DNA of 64,000 nt from assembly GCF_023856365.1 (NCBI RefSeq), contig NW_026042783.1, positions 1 to 64,000 of the forward strand. Direction: 5' to 3'. The stretch comes from Brienomyrus brachyistius (lineage: Eukaryota; Chordata; Actinopteri; Osteoglossiformes; Mormyridae). The notes beneath the pieces were generated by a model. The model saw only the letters and a list, made by a program, of their open reading frames with translations, did not search any database and had not been told where the DNA came from. Positions 26,068 to 37,851 of this stretch are shown here, one piece after another. The position numbers were made by a program, and so were the translations under genes. Within the stretch, counting starts at the first letter, position 1, and each line of letters opens with the position of its first letter.

Positions 26068-27055
26068 ATGTTACAGGTAAGGCGTGTCTTTAATAGAATA
26101 CAGTGCTGCTGCAGGAAGTAAAGGGGGGATGTTGCGTTCAGTTAGTAATTGTTCTGTTTTCCATATTACTGTATGGAACCTAAAGAGGGTGCTGTAAGGC
26201 TGTTTGATTCGACTTCAATTCCTATTCCAAGAGTCAAGAATGGATAGTATATCCCAGGCAGCAGTTTTCCAGATTATCAACTTCAAAAACTAAAAAATAT
26301 GATAGGAAAAAAGTCTTTGTAAAATTAAGAAGTATATAATACTATGAATGACAAGGGGTCTTAATACTTGCATTTCAACCAGTTCACATGTTCACACACC
26401 GCTTCATACTTCAATATAGTCAAGCTGAGAAGTAAGGGTTAGGGTTATAATTATCAATAAATAATGTACTTCCCTGTGAAACAATGATGCTGGATGTTTA
26501 TTTGCATATCATGATATGGTGCAGCCTTTTAATAGGTTTCTGTTTTTCTGTTAATCCTTCATGGTGTTGAATAAGTCAGCAAGCATAAGTGTAAGGCTAG
26601 TGAGTGACTGGTGTTTTCGGGGGAGACTCCCTAGAGCTGGAGAGAAATACCTTAAGGCACGGGATGAAAAATCCCAAATCTTCCAGGAAAAATGTCAGCA
26701 TTATATGTATTTGCCACACAGAACAGAACAAAAAATTCCTTAGGGAATCACACGCCTACCATAGTCACTATACTACTCAGAACGCCTGGCAGCCACCAAA
26801 TCAAACATAGGAAAAGGTCCGGATTTATAGCGTTAGAATGTGGTAGAGACTAATATCCATAACGTACCATCCTAGAACACACTGTGCTCTAAAATTTAAG
26901 CCCAATTAAAATCTGAATATTAAATGAGGAAAATAATTTGATTTGTTCTTCTATCCCAAGTTGTGGTCTAAAAGCAATAAGACCACCATCCATTATACCT
27001 GCTTTGGGGAAAATGCACTCCTGTAGCCACTAGGGGAGCTCTCACCTCTTCTGGG
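26068..27055. repeat. Duplicated segment, order A-B (permuted copy of 33.6-35.8 kb)
   Basis: Part A (26,068-26,369) matches 35,242-35,828. Part B (26,370-27,055) matches 33,588-34,253. Both are in the same orientation, but their order is reversed between the two loci. The A-B join lies on ACTT (26,366-26,369), which is also present at the start of B at 33,584 and at the end of A at 35,825. B is nearly identical apart from a rearranged patch near 26,412 and a 15-17 bp insertion near 26,590. A differs by a few small indels. No coding potential is recognised; identical short open frames in both copies merely reflect the recent duplication. Confidence 0.9.
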
Positions 27056-28414
27056 AAGTGAATACATGGTTAGTGCCAGGCGCAAATGAATATCTTTGAT
27101 TTTGCATCCATGTGGTAACTTGTTGAAGTTGTCCGATAGTCAGTAATACATGGTTTAATTATTATGATTGTTTATTTATTACTTTATAACATCTAAAAGA
27201 AACTGAAATAGGAAAGCTTATTTTAATTTATGGTCCACTGGATAAACACAGACATTACAGACGGTTTTTGAGTCTAATGCTGAATGTTTTTTGCGATCAT
27301 TTTTCTGCCTGCATATGCTATGATTGGTGCAGTGAAATTTGAGAATGTGTTTGTGGTCAGTATCATAGCCTCAGACAACAAACCAATGCTGTAGTGTGTC
27401 ACTGTGTTTACATGTGAGAGGGGTTCCAGTTACATAATGAACTCGTTCTAATTGTTTTGACGGAGCTCGACAAACCTAAAAAATAAATGCTGGTTTTATC
27501 AAAAACTATGTCATATAGCTATATTTCAGATTTATTACAGCTAAACACATCTCAGAGCTCCTAGGAACCTCCTTCTCCCTACATTTCCCTCCTTCACACT
27601 CTTCCCTCAAATACTGTTACATTTGTCTTTTTTCCACACTCACACCCTGTCTTGATCATACTCTGACTACATGGCATCCATATGCAGGGCAAACTATTTT
27701 ACAGTCTTATCTAGTATAATAGGACATGAACATTGAATTTGATAGTTATCTTTTATTTACACATTAGGACACAACGCATGAACATGAAGGGATCGTTTGC
27801 ATTTGCAACCAACACCTCCGCAAACCCCCCTGCGGAATACTGGCCGCGGACAGGGGTGGGAATCCCCAAGCTGGAAGACTGTACTGCGTCATGTTAACAT
27901 TAGCTAGCTAGTTAGCATGGATACAGAGTGCACCGGGCTAAAACTATAAAGGACGTAAGGTGTGTGATATAGTAAAACACTTACTAACTGGTAATGCACG
28001 TTAGCATTACGTTAAATGACAACTTTACCTGTTACTTACCAGAATAGCCTCCTACACGTGCGACGAATGACAGCAGGCAGAAGGCTGCGTGTTTTTCAGA
28101 AACACACCGGAGTTAAACTTACGCCGCATTATTTACCGGCACTTCTAACACCAACATTTGCAGCCGTTAACTCATATGTGGTAGTAACACTGAAATTACT
28201 TTCTCTGCGTCAAAATAAGGCAACACTGTGATTTTGATACTTTATCATTTATACTTAACTGTACCTTCCTCCCATTCCTCCGTCTCTGCTTATTGACATT
28301 TAGGAGAGTCTCAGATATAAATTAACAATTCAAAATTATCAAACAAAGACAGACACAACACTGAAAAGATGACAAAGACACAGTTTGAAAAGTAAATATG
28401 TTTTATTGCAAATC
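27056..28414. other. Non-coding DNA with transposon-like segments
   Basis: No recognised gene. At 27,780-27,900 a GC-richer patch (CCCCCCTGCGGAATACTGG) and at 27,896-27,925 the motif TTAGCTAGCTAGTTAGC resemble pieces of fish DNA transposons, but no matched terminal repeats were found. Confidence 0.4.
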
Positions 28415-28625
28415 TCTTATCTTAACATAGCCTACCTTATCATATGTTAACTTAACCCATCTTATATCTTAACTTAACCTATCTTATTATATTTTAACTT
28501 AGCCTATCTTATCATATAACTTAACCTATCTTATCTTATTATATTTCAACTTAGCTTATATTAATATATTTCGTCTTAGCCTATCTTATATTTTAACTTA
28601 GCATATCTTATCCTATCGTATCTTA
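28415..28625. repeat. Degenerate AT-rich tandem repeat (CTTAACCTATCTTAT)
   Basis: About ten imperfect repeats of a CTTAACCTATCTTATATTTTAA-like motif of roughly 20-35 bp. It lies beyond the 3' end of the acidic-protein gene candidate. Confidence 0.8.
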
Positions 28626-28746
28626 TAGCTACATTAACACTTAAACAGTATCTCTTTCCGTTGGGTCCCGCGGGATCCCAGTCCCAATGCAGGGCTCTAA
28701 CACGGGTATTCTAAGAAAAAGAAAATAAACACTTTACTTAACTTTA

Positions 28747-29028
28747 CTTAAAGCAGTCATATAACTGCATTATACATACCCAATTAATGCCTTATAAATC
28801 ATTTATAAAAGTATAAAAAACACGGCTGTAAATACTTATACAAAGGCATAACACATAGCTATGCTGATAATGCATTATGAATGCTCTGATCTATATATAC
28901 ACAATAAATATCTTCATAATACATTATATCGGCCATTAATCCATAATAAACAAGGCTATAATGTGTTATGCTTTTTTTGCAAGTGCATTGTGAAGGTGTC
29001 AATAATGCAGTTATATTACTGCTTTAAG
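28747..29028. mobile_element. 282-bp MITE with 27-bp terminal inverted repeats, TTAA ends
   Basis: The left end CTTAAAGCAGTCATATAACT (28,747) is the inverse of the right end, AGTTATATTACTGCTTTAAG to 29,028. The 27-bp arms carry a single mismatch. TTAA sits at both outer edges, as expected for piggyBac- or Kolobok-type target duplication. The interior is AT-rich and non-coding. Confidence 0.8.
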
Positions 29029-29060
29029 TCATTTGTAAACCTGAATTCACAACCTTATAT

Positions 29061-31176
29061 TTACTGCCTCTTGCTACTTCTTCTGAAGGGCAGGGGACAG
29101 CAGAAGAAGCACCACTTCATCTTCTTCTTCTTGTGGCTCTTCTCAGTATCATCTTCAGAAAGATCTTCGGCATTCACATGGAATGATACTTCTTCTTCAC
29201 TGTAGATCTTCTCGGCAGCATCGGCATCTTCTTTTGTTTTATCTGTCTTCATCACTTCAGTCTCGTCCTCTTCCTCAGGTCCTTCTTCTGGTATAGTCAG
29301 TAGCTGTGATCTGTCTTCAGATGCCACCATACACTGAAACCTGACCAGTGTGGTAGCATCAGCATCTTCTGCCTGCTGGAATACCACATCAGCTTCTTCA
29401 TTTTCCTCAGGTCCATCTTCCTGTAAAGTCTGCAGCCATATTCTGGCTACATATGCTGCCATGCACTGCCAACTGTCCACTGTGGCAGCATCAGTGTCTT
29501 CTGCTTCCTGAAGCTCCTCATCTGTTTCTTCATCTTCCTCAAGGTCTTCCTCCTGGATGGGTTCTAGCCAAGTTCTGCCTACTTGTGACACCACATATTC
29601 CACAGCATTCCCTGTACTTCTCCCTCCTTAACCTCCTCCACATTCACTCCCACCTCACATCCATTCTCCTCACCTCCATTTAGCATATCCATCATACTAA
29701 TACCAGCCTCTGTCCCCTCCATCACAACCCTGGAGGCCTTCCCCTCAAATGTTCCCCACTCTGGTACCTCCACATATTCCTCACTACTCTGCCCCCTTAC
29801 CTCACCCTCCCCCCGGCTTGTCCGGTCCTTCCTGACTTTCTTTTTTTTGTTAAGGTAGCAAGTTTTATAAATTTCCCAGTCTTCAGATGAAAGGCCGTAA
29901 TTACTCTGAAGACTTTGAGATGAAATACTAGTGCTGGCTAGCAGTCCATCCTTTCCCACACTCTCCCCTCCCTTACCCAAATCAGTAGACCCCCCCAATC
30001 CCCCCTTAACCCCCCCAGCCTGGACAGTGGGGAGTGTCACTGGTGAGAACTCCTCCACACCTTCTCCCCAGTTGATCACTTCATCCCACAGGTTCCAGGC
30101 TTCCCAGTGTTGGGTGTTGGTCCATCGATCAGCTCTCTCAATTCGCTCTCTGGGGAATAAACGAGAGATTAACCAGCACTTAAGAGAGATAATAAAATAA
30201 ATAAAGAGCTGGAAATTCTTCAACCATACAGAAAATACAATTGTTATAATTATTATAATAAATAATTACAGGGGTCACATAGAATAAAAGAAACAGCGAG
30301 CAAGATTGCAAAAAAAATCGACTGTAAAATGCACGATACTGTAAGTGCAATAGCATATTAAACAGTAATGTCACCAAATTATAACTAGAATCAAATACGA
30401 AACAACTGTGCTCCACATCAAATGAATACCCAGATGAATACTACCAAGAACTGAGTTAACACTAACCAAGCTAAGAATATTTGAAAGTGTTAATCCTGTG
30501 TAACAATGTAAATAGATGTAATGATAAACTTAGAAGCATCTAGCCTACTCCGAAAGTAATGGCCCAAATTTTTTTTAACAATTTACCTACCACCCTGTAC
30601 AGTAGGGGGTCCCAACTTCCGGTCGGTGTTCCGGTACCGTCCGCGCGGAGTATTGCACCGGGCGGCAGACAACCGGGGGTAGAGGAGCCAGCCGTCCCGT
30701 TTATTAGGGGATCGCGCCGTTTTGGAAAGAAAGCTGCCCGTATTGATGTACGGAAATACGCCATTAGCCCCGCATGTCCGTATACACCGTCAATCTCCCG
30801 CCGCTCGGCGTGGGAACCCCCAAATTATACCGCCGTCTTACCCATCCGTGACACTTTTCTACGACGGAAACCGATCCGCGGACATCGAAAGGTTGGGAAG
30901 CCCTACTAAACTAGCATGTTTGAGATGAATTTACTAACCAAATAGTCTGTCATTATTTAAATATTAGCAACCACAGTAGCAATAAAAACCACTGCACTTT
31001 AAATGACGTTAAAAAATATGTAATATTAAAAAAATATGTAATGTTTTTTATTGTATTATAGACATTTACTATATGTCATTATAGTATAAAAGGCTAAATA
31101 ATCGAAGTAGCACAACATCAGTTGAAGAATTCAAAGACATTTTGGAGAGCTAACAAGCTACTCACCTCTGCGCCAT
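29061..31176 (-). CDS. Candidate two-exon gene for an acidic repeat protein; family not recognised
   Basis: Exon 1 would be 31,176-31,166 (ATGGCGCAGAG followed by GTGAGT). Exon 2 starts at 30,149 after TTTATTCCCCAG. Joined in phase they begin MAQRERIERADRWTNTQHWE, followed by a Trp-rich stretch (AWNLWDEVINWGEG). This frame stays open to a stop at 29,579. A second frame, 29,603-29,061, then encodes about three repeats of 40-45 residues, each with a tryptophan- or leucine-bearing start and a Glu/Asp-rich tail (for example RTWLEPIQEEDLEEDEETDE and RIWLQTLQEDGPEENEEAD). It ends in a basic, cysteine-rich tail (KKKKMKWCFFCCPLPFRR). The two frames overlap by 25 bp, so one frameshift or an unseen intron would join them. 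The CFFCC next to lysines could be lipidated, which is inference. The composition is unlike its surroundings. It might be a decayed or mobile-element-borne gene. Confidence 0.45.
30600..30908. mobile_element. hAT-like MITE in the intron of the acidic-protein gene candidate
   Basis: The left end CAGTAGGGGGTCCCAACTT is mirrored by the right end AGGTTGGGAAGCCCTACTA (about 15 of 19 positions). The CAG start and internal CpG-rich sequence fit non-autonomous hAT elements of fish. A perfect 8-bp target duplication is not visible, so the boundaries may be off by a few bases. Confidence 0.65.
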
Positions 31177-33583
31177 TTTCACTCAGAGTTTGTTGTGCTT
31201 CAAACGGTAAAGTTTGTTTACGTTGTTTCTATGGAAACTGCTCTGACTCTCCGCTTGACCGTAATATAAAGGCATGTATGCAGTAATTTTCTGATTGCAG
31301 ATTTGATCCCTATGCAGTAATTGACCACTGACCTCTTGGACCCTCTGGGCTGCCTTCACCTGCATTGAGGCAGCTGTTACATTTGCTGTCATTACATTCA
31401 GCCCAAAATATCAAAGTACAGGATTTAAGATTTGAATTAGTAACAGGACCGTGGGAAACAAAACATATATGTTATTGATCCCACGAAGAAAGTTTTCAAT
31501 TTTCTCCTTCTTTCAGTTCTTAAATAACGTGTCAGTTCTTGCTCTGGTTGGTTGGGATTTACCATTTTAACATTGTAGCAGTTCCTAGGCAATACACAGA
31601 CAAATTCTTTTTTTTAGGATGGAATTGTTATGTTGTAAACGATTACCTTCACGTTTCAACAAAGGTACTTGCTTTTGATATATAATTTTTTGTACATGTG
31701 TACTCTGGTCATACCCCTTGGACATTTGGATGGCATGGAAGGACAGTCACTGCTGTCACCTATACTGTCCCTGTCTGCTTTTCTCATTTAAGTGTTGATA
31801 CGGCAAAAGAAGATGGACCTTTTGTAGAAATTTCCAGCCAGAGACTTGGTTCCTATATGAAGAGAATATTTTATTTTAATTCAGGCTAAGAAACTACAGA
31901 AAACCAGCTCTGCATGTGATCTCCCCTTTACTGCACAAGGAGGGCACACACATCAACAATTAGCAATGCAGCAAAATACAGATGAACAATTTCTCACAGT
32001 TTCAGAATAAATCAGATTTCTCTGTAATTCAGAGATTGTCTAAGACTAGATCATTTTCTGCACTTGAACCTAATTTCAAGATAAATGACACCTGGGTCTA
32101 TTAAAAGAAGGTGATGCTGCCTGACCCACCAACCAAGGCTGGGAGGAAAGGGAGGAATACTAGTCAAAGGAAGGAAGAAAAGCAGCCCACCCTATCTCAT
32201 GGTCATGGATACAAAAGTCAGGGAGTGTTACGAAGAAGACACCACACTTAAGACCATTGGTTTTATGCACTGAATTACACCAGATAGAGTTTTTGCATTC
32301 TAGCTGTGTTACGTAACATTCCTCAGCCTTCATTTGTTTCCACAGAATGCAGGACATAATTTAGGGTGCCAAACAAGACAGCGGAACTGCAGTATAGCCA
32401 ATTATTTGTTTCAGTAGTTTCATAACAACTCGAACATAAAATGTTTGTTTTTCTTAGATAAAAGTCCAGTTGAAACAGACTTTATTTTTAAATGTTAGAT
32501 TGGATTTAAGAGATGGAACATGTTGCTTGTGTTAATACTGCTTTGATTTTGAGGATGAAGTCTGAAGTGTAGGTGACGTGTAACAGGTTGTTATTTTACT
32601 TTTAACTTATAATTATACAAGATTCTGTTTTCCTTCTTCTGTCTAACCTGATGGGTACAATATCCTTTAAACTTTCCCATGATGCTTTTGTCCTGCATCG
32701 CCCCTCCCTCTGTCTTTTCCCCTTTATAAGGGTCCCGACCTCATTTCCTCTTCCCTTTGGTGTATTGCACACATGGGAAGAGGTGAGGATCTAGTGGCAG
32801 GGTCCCCCGAGTTAGTAAATCAATTGTATAATTATGACCCATATATATTATATTTGATTTATTATTCATCATAAGCAGGGGATAGAAAACACATAAGTAT
32901 ATACATTGTTTTACTTTGTGCAGAGAGAGCGAGAGGGCCAGAGCATATGAAGTTTACCCCTTTCCTTATTGTTCCCAACAGGTTCAATAAAATCCGGGAA
33001 CGACAACGGCGTCTGTAATATCCCTTCCTCCTGCACCCCACACACACCTGATAACACCCCAAAACACAATGCAGTGACCGTTTACATAGGTACACTAGTG
33101 CGACTTGTAAATATGCCCTTAATTTATGCCTGAAAATGCCTCCCATATAGTGGCTGACCACAAATCATGTGAATGACCCGGAAAGAGTGAGTGTATATAT
33201 ATATATATATGTATGATGTGCATGTGAGAGACACCATCGGAAGTCTGGTTTCAGTTCCTCAGAGGCACTACTATGGAGGCGCTTACAGTAATAAACTTGC
33301 TGACCGCAAAAACTGGCACTATGATGGAAGTTATGCAGAAGTGCAGAGTAGATGGAATAATTTTTGTACCTCAATAAGATTGTATGCCTTTTGCCTGTGT
33401 CTCCAGCCAGTGCCGGGGGTGAAACGCGCTTGTAATTATCAGCGGGATAACATTATCGTTTTTTTTATTCTGTGGAAAATGAAAGACCGATTTACTGGCC
33501 AGATTTATTTATGAATCATAAACATGTTGTGGGCTATATAAGTAAAGTCAGGGCTCTCAAGTCTTATGCATTGACTGTGAGAC
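31177..33583. other. Long non-coding stretch; possible LTR remnant at 32.65-33.06 kb
   Basis: No gene recognised on either strand. At 32,700-33,060 a promoter-like TTTATAAGGGTCCCGACC (TATA at 32,725) is followed about 260 bp later by AATAAA (32,986) and GGGAACGACAACGGCGTCTG. That order resembles the U3-R-U5 of a retroviral-type LTR, but the borders were not found. A short (TA)n run lies at 33,192-33,212. Confidence 0.4.
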
Positions 33584-33587
33584 ACTT

Positions 33588-34253
33588 GCATTTCAACCAG
33601 TTCACATGTTCACACACCGCACCTTATGTTTGTCAAGCTGAGAAGTAAGGGTTAGGGTTATAATTATCAATAAATAATGTACTTCCCTGTGAAACAATGA
33701 TGCTGGATGTTTATTTGCATATCATGATATGGTGCAGCCTTTTAATAGGTTTCTGTTTTTCTGTTAATCCTTCATGGTGTTGAATAAGTCAGCAAGCATA
33801 AGTGACTGGTGTTTTCGGGGGAGACTCCCTAGAGCTGGAGAGAAATACCTTAAGGCACGGGATGAAAAATCCCAAATCTTCCAGGAAAAATGTCAGCATT
33901 ATATGTATTTGCCACACAGAACAGAACAAAAAATTCCTTAGGGAATCACACGCCTACCATAGTCACTATACTACTCAGAACGCCTGGCAGCCACCAAATC
34001 AAACATAGGAAAAGGTCCGGATTTATAGCGTTAGAATGTGGTAGAGACTAATATCCATAACGTACCATCCTAGAACACACTGTGCTCTAAAATTTAAGCC
34101 CAATTAAAATCTGAATATTAAATGAGGAAAATAATTTGATTTGTTCTTCTATCCCAAGTTGTGGTCTAAAAGCAATAAGACCACCATCCATTATACCTGC
34201 TTTGGGGAAAATGCACTCCTGTAGCCACTAGGGGAGCTCTCACCTCTTCTGGG
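33588..34253. repeat. Part B of the permuted duplication (second copy)
   Basis: Matches 26,370-27,055 almost base for base from about 33,640 onward, including TAAGGGTTAGGGTTATAATT. It starts right after ACTT at 33,584-33,587 and stops at CTTCTGGG, where the two loci diverge completely. Confidence 0.9.
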
Positions 34254-34884
34254 CCCAGCTAAATAATTATGTTACGCATTCTAACAAGCTTTATTATCTG
34301 TGTCAATAAGCCCTGCTTTTACACTAACACTCCTGCTGAGAGGCTAATTTGATTACCAGTCTTGCCCTTGTCATTAGGAACACATGAGAATTTGCGCAGT
34401 GCTGTTTCACAGTGGATTCTCACTGGTTTTCCCCAAGACTGGTACGATACATTTTATTCAGTTTCATACCACAGGTATCCAGCTCTTGCAAGAGGGATCA
34501 ATTGGTTTATACTAGTGCAAGGAAACTATTATTATGATGGTGGGTTATCAAACACAGTAGCTGGCTACCTCAGACATAAGACGCCCATTACGTACCTGTG
34601 TATCACCTATATGGGCTTGGAATCTGTATATAAATTGAAATAATTATTCATAGCCCAGATAGCATCATATTATTGTTTCAGCGTTGAAGTATAGTTAAAT
34701 GCATTGAATTATGGTCAGTGTTAAATTATCAGCATTGAAACTGAATTGATTTTTGGTCATTTTTTCAATATTGAAAAAATAATGGTGGCGAAACCTTGAT
34801 ATAAAGTGACTTTTTCAACATTGAAAATAAGATGCTGAGTTAACATCAATATTATTGAAAATAAAAATGGAAAAATGAATTTAT
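34254..34884. other. Spacer between B and A parts, including a fish MITE-like repeat
   Basis: Present only in this copy of the duplication. From about 34,650 to 34,870 it has the TTGAAAAAATAATGG and GACTTTTTCAACATTGAAAA motifs of a widespread fish repeat built on TTCAACATTGAA-like words. The preceding 400 bp show nothing I recognise. Confidence 0.55.
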
Positions 34885-35241
34885 GGGGGGGCGGCATGGT
34901 GGTGCAGTGGTTAGCACTGTTGCCTCACACCTCTGGGACCCAGGTTCGAGTCTCCGCCTGGGTCACATGTGTGTGGAGTTTGCATGTTCTCCCCATGTCG
35001 TCGTGGGGTTTCCTCCGGGTACTCCGGTTTCCCCCCACAGTCCAAAAACATGCTGAGGCTAATTGGAGTTGCTAAATTGCCCATAGGTGTGCTTGTGTGA
35101 GTGAATGGTGTATGAGTGTGCCCTGCGATGGGCTGGCCCCCCATCCTGGGTTGTTCCCTGCCTCGTGCCCATTGCTTCCGGGATGGGCTCCGGACCCCCT
35201 GCGACCCAGTAGGATAAGCGGTTTGGAAAATGGATGGATGG
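34885..35241 (+). mobile_element. Full-length tRNA-derived SINE
   Basis: Starts GGGCGGCATGGTGGTGCAGT. It has an A-box-like GTGGTTAGCACTG and a B-box GGTTCGAGTCTCC, so the head is tRNA-derived and normally transcribed by RNA polymerase III. A long conserved body follows (GGAGTTTGCATGTTCTCCCC, GATGGGCTGGCCCCCCATCC), then GGATAAGCGG and a TGGA repeat tail. It ends exactly where part A of the permuted repeat begins. No clear target duplication is visible. Confidence 0.9.
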
Positions 35242-35828
35242 ATGTTACAGGTAAGGCGTGTGTCATGCCCGGCTCGTCCGCTCCTCGTGTGTGCCACGCC
35301 CCCTGATTACCCACATGTATTTCCCTGATCGTCTCCAGCTTTGTCTAGTTACTTTGATTAGTCCTGTGTATTAAGTCCTGGTCTCCCCGGTTTCCCTTGT
35401 CCGTCATTGATGTTTGTAGGTGTGCTATGTTTTCCAGTCCTCGTTTGCCCATTAAATCCCTGGTTTTGCCCCGACTTCACCTGTCTGCCTGCCCGCACGA
35501 TCGCCGCTTCGCCCGACCGCGATCGTGACAGCGTGACTTTTATAGAAGACAGTGCTGCTGCAGGAAGAAGAATACATAAGTAAAGGGGGGATGTTGCGTT
35601 CAGTTAGTAATTGTTCTGTTTTCCATATTACTGTATGTCACAAGAGGGTGCTGTAAGGCTGTTTGATTCGACTTCAATTCCTATTCCAAGAGTCAAGAAT
35701 GGATAGTTGATCCCAGGCAGCAGTTTTCCAGATTATCAACTTCAAAAACTAAAAAATATGATAGGAAAAAAGTCTTTGTAAAATTAAGAAGTATATAATA
35801 CTATGAATGACAAGGGGTCTTAATACTT
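35242..35828. repeat. Part A of the permuted duplication, interrupted by an LTR
   Basis: Matches 26,068-26,369 on both sides of the LTR insertion and ends at ACTT (35,825-35,828), where homology switches. It differs by small indels (for example an extra AAGAATACATAAGT-like stretch near 35,567). Confidence 0.9.
35261..35530. mobile_element. 270-bp solo LTR with 5-bp target duplication GCGTG
   Basis: Begins TGTCATGCCC and ends GATCGTGACA, giving the TG...CA ends and short TGTCA(T/C)G inverted termini of an LTR. GCGTG flanks it on both sides (35,256-35,260 and 35,531-35,535). The duplicated locus at 26,082 has GCGTG once with no insert, so it serves as the empty site. A TTAAGTCC stretch and ATTAAA lie inside. 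No internal retroelement region remains, so this is a solo LTR or an LTR-like short element. Confidence 0.85.
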
Positions 35829-37516
35829 TTCATTTAATTTTATTAACTCAATCTTTTGCTGGCAAGTATACCTTTTAAATTATATACATAACAGTACAAC
35901 TGCATTATTTGTGTTTTGTATGCACACTTCATACAAAGCAAAAGGTTACGGCGGCTACTTCATTAATAGTATTTCTTATTGATACTTTACAATTCCGTTC
36001 TATTGCCCAACTCCCAAAGGATCATACATTTTTATTAAAACATAGTAGTCTATGGAAATGTCAATACTAATCATACATTTCAGTGACATAACTAAATAGA
36101 CATATGTTGACACACAGACACAGATAAAAACAATTAAACTCCCTCTATGTGAAAATGACATGTGACACACGTCCTCAATGTTAAAATCCATGAGTGTAAA
36201 AAATGACCATCGTTGCTAATGTTATATCTCAGGTCTCAGATTACTTCTTTAAGTGTCAATTAAACTGAAAAAAAATCACAGAAAAAGGCAAGCTTATTTG
36301 CCGACATTTAGTAACCGACAAGCTGATTAAGGAGGACTAAACCTGTACCTGGCTTTCCTGTCAGCTCCTTGGGGATGGCTAATCTTCAAATTTTATTACA
36401 AATACTACAACTTTATTTTGTGCCTTGCTTAAAGTAAAATATCTCCAGACTACTAAATACCGCGTTAATGGTGACATTTTTAAACTGATTCGCTTCTTTC
36501 GCCTCACTCTCCTCTATGTGACGGGTGGGCGTGGTTGATCTAGCCGGCTCCCGATTGGCGGGTATTCGGTAGCTCCTGTGTCATGTGACTGGTAGTAGTG
36601 TAGGCAGCACCGCCATAGATTTGAAACCCTGTGTGCCTCCTTGGGCGATACGCGATGTTGGCATGGTAATTGTGAAATAGAGGATTCATAGATATGACTT
36701 AGTGAACCGACTATTTTCGAAACTGCAACAACATGAGGAATGTTAAAACTAGAAAACAGGGAACCACATTTCACAGGTAAAAAAATCTGCGGTACGGTCA
36801 AATAAGATACATAACATGTTTACTTGCCTGTGACACTGACGGGATACTAGCATTAGTTTTTGTTGAGAATACTATGAGCAATACTACATAAATTTGGGGG
36901 GGGGCAGTAGTGGTGGGCTTGTTTATTTATTCTACATAATTGTAAGATATAAATGCGTTAATTAGTAAAGAAGTTATGGCTAAAAGATCTTTCCATCTAC
37001 ACCCTGACATGTTGCTTGTTTATGTCTAATTATCGCTCCAAGATGGTGGCGCTGCTGACTCGTTGTGGAAAAGCGAGATGAGGCATCTAGGCTTTCAAAT
37101 TCATGAGCACCACCATGTACTTCGTTTAAATGGGAGGTTCACCCCAAAACTATAAAAAGATATTTTAGAGGGGCCTTAATGCTATCTATTCATCAAAGTT
37201 CTGCTGGGAGTTGTTCAGGTTTGGAAATATCAGCCGTAGAAATGTCGGGCTTCTATCGAAGTACACTACTCGTATCACTGCGCATTAGACACAAGCGCGA
37301 GCTGTGTGTGGAGTTGGGTAGAAGGAAATAGTTCGTATATTAAACTGCTCGCGACGAAGTCTGTGGATTTTCTTAACCTGTTCCTGATTTCTGGTAAGGG
37401 ATATTGCTGTTGAATTTTTCAAATACGATGTTCTGGCGCTTTAAGTAGTGAAAGCAAAATTGAATCTTATTATATTGCTTATTCATTAATAAGTACCTAT
37501 AACATGTATACTGCCC
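35829..37516. other. Non-coding DNA, no gene recognised
   Basis: AT-rich, with a run of nine G at 36,896 and a GC-rich patch at 36,510-36,670 that could be promoter-like. At 36,985-37,330 there are segments (GGGAGGTTCACCCCAAAACT) of the style of fish DNA-transposon ends. No matched terminal repeats and no exon. Confidence 0.4.
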
Positions 37517-37597
37517 AATGTTTTGATTTAATAAATATTTAAAATTAATAAATATTTCAAAAATACTTCAATATTTAAAATGGTTCATGATTTTCAG

Positions 37598-37851
37598 GAG
37601 CGGTACAGTGGTTAGCATTTCTTTGGGTCCCAGGTTCGAGTCTCCGCATGGGTCACATGTGTGCGGAGTTTGCATGTTCTCCCCATGTCGTCATGAGGTT
37701 TCCTCTGGGTACTTTGGTTTCCCCCCACATTCCAAAGACATGCTGAGGCTAATTGGACTTGCTAAATTGCCCGTAGGAGAGCATGTGTGAGTGAATGGTG
37801 TGTGAGTGTGCCCTGCGATGGGCTGGCCCCCCATCCTGGGTTGATTGATGG
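37598..37851 (+). mobile_element. 3'-truncated tRNA-derived SINE with 11-bp target duplication
   Basis: Same family as the SINE at 34.9 kb (GGTTCGAGTCTCC B-box, GATGGGCTGGCCCCCCATCC), but it lacks part of the head and the region before the tail. ATGATTTTCAG flanks it on both sides (37,587-37,597 and 37,852-37,862). Confidence 0.9.

Noticed and set aside
26433..26448. Telomeric repeat TAAGGGTTAGGGTTAT (also at about 33,646)
   Set aside because: Only two TTAGGG words inside a duplicated segment, too short to be an interstitial telomere.
26604..26810. 68-codon open frame found identically at 33,802-34,008
   Set aside because: Identity is due to the recent DNA duplication; no known domain, and no sign of selection can be judged.
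34905..34955. tRNA gene suggested by A- and B-box sequences
   Set aside because: Part of a SINE head, without a cloverleaf or tRNA 3' end.
34911..35297. Open frames over the SINE
   Set aside because: They read across a tRNA-derived SINE and its tail; not genes.
36514..36801. 95-codon minus-strand frame in a GC-rich patch
   Set aside because: No recognisable protein; the length is within chance for this composition.
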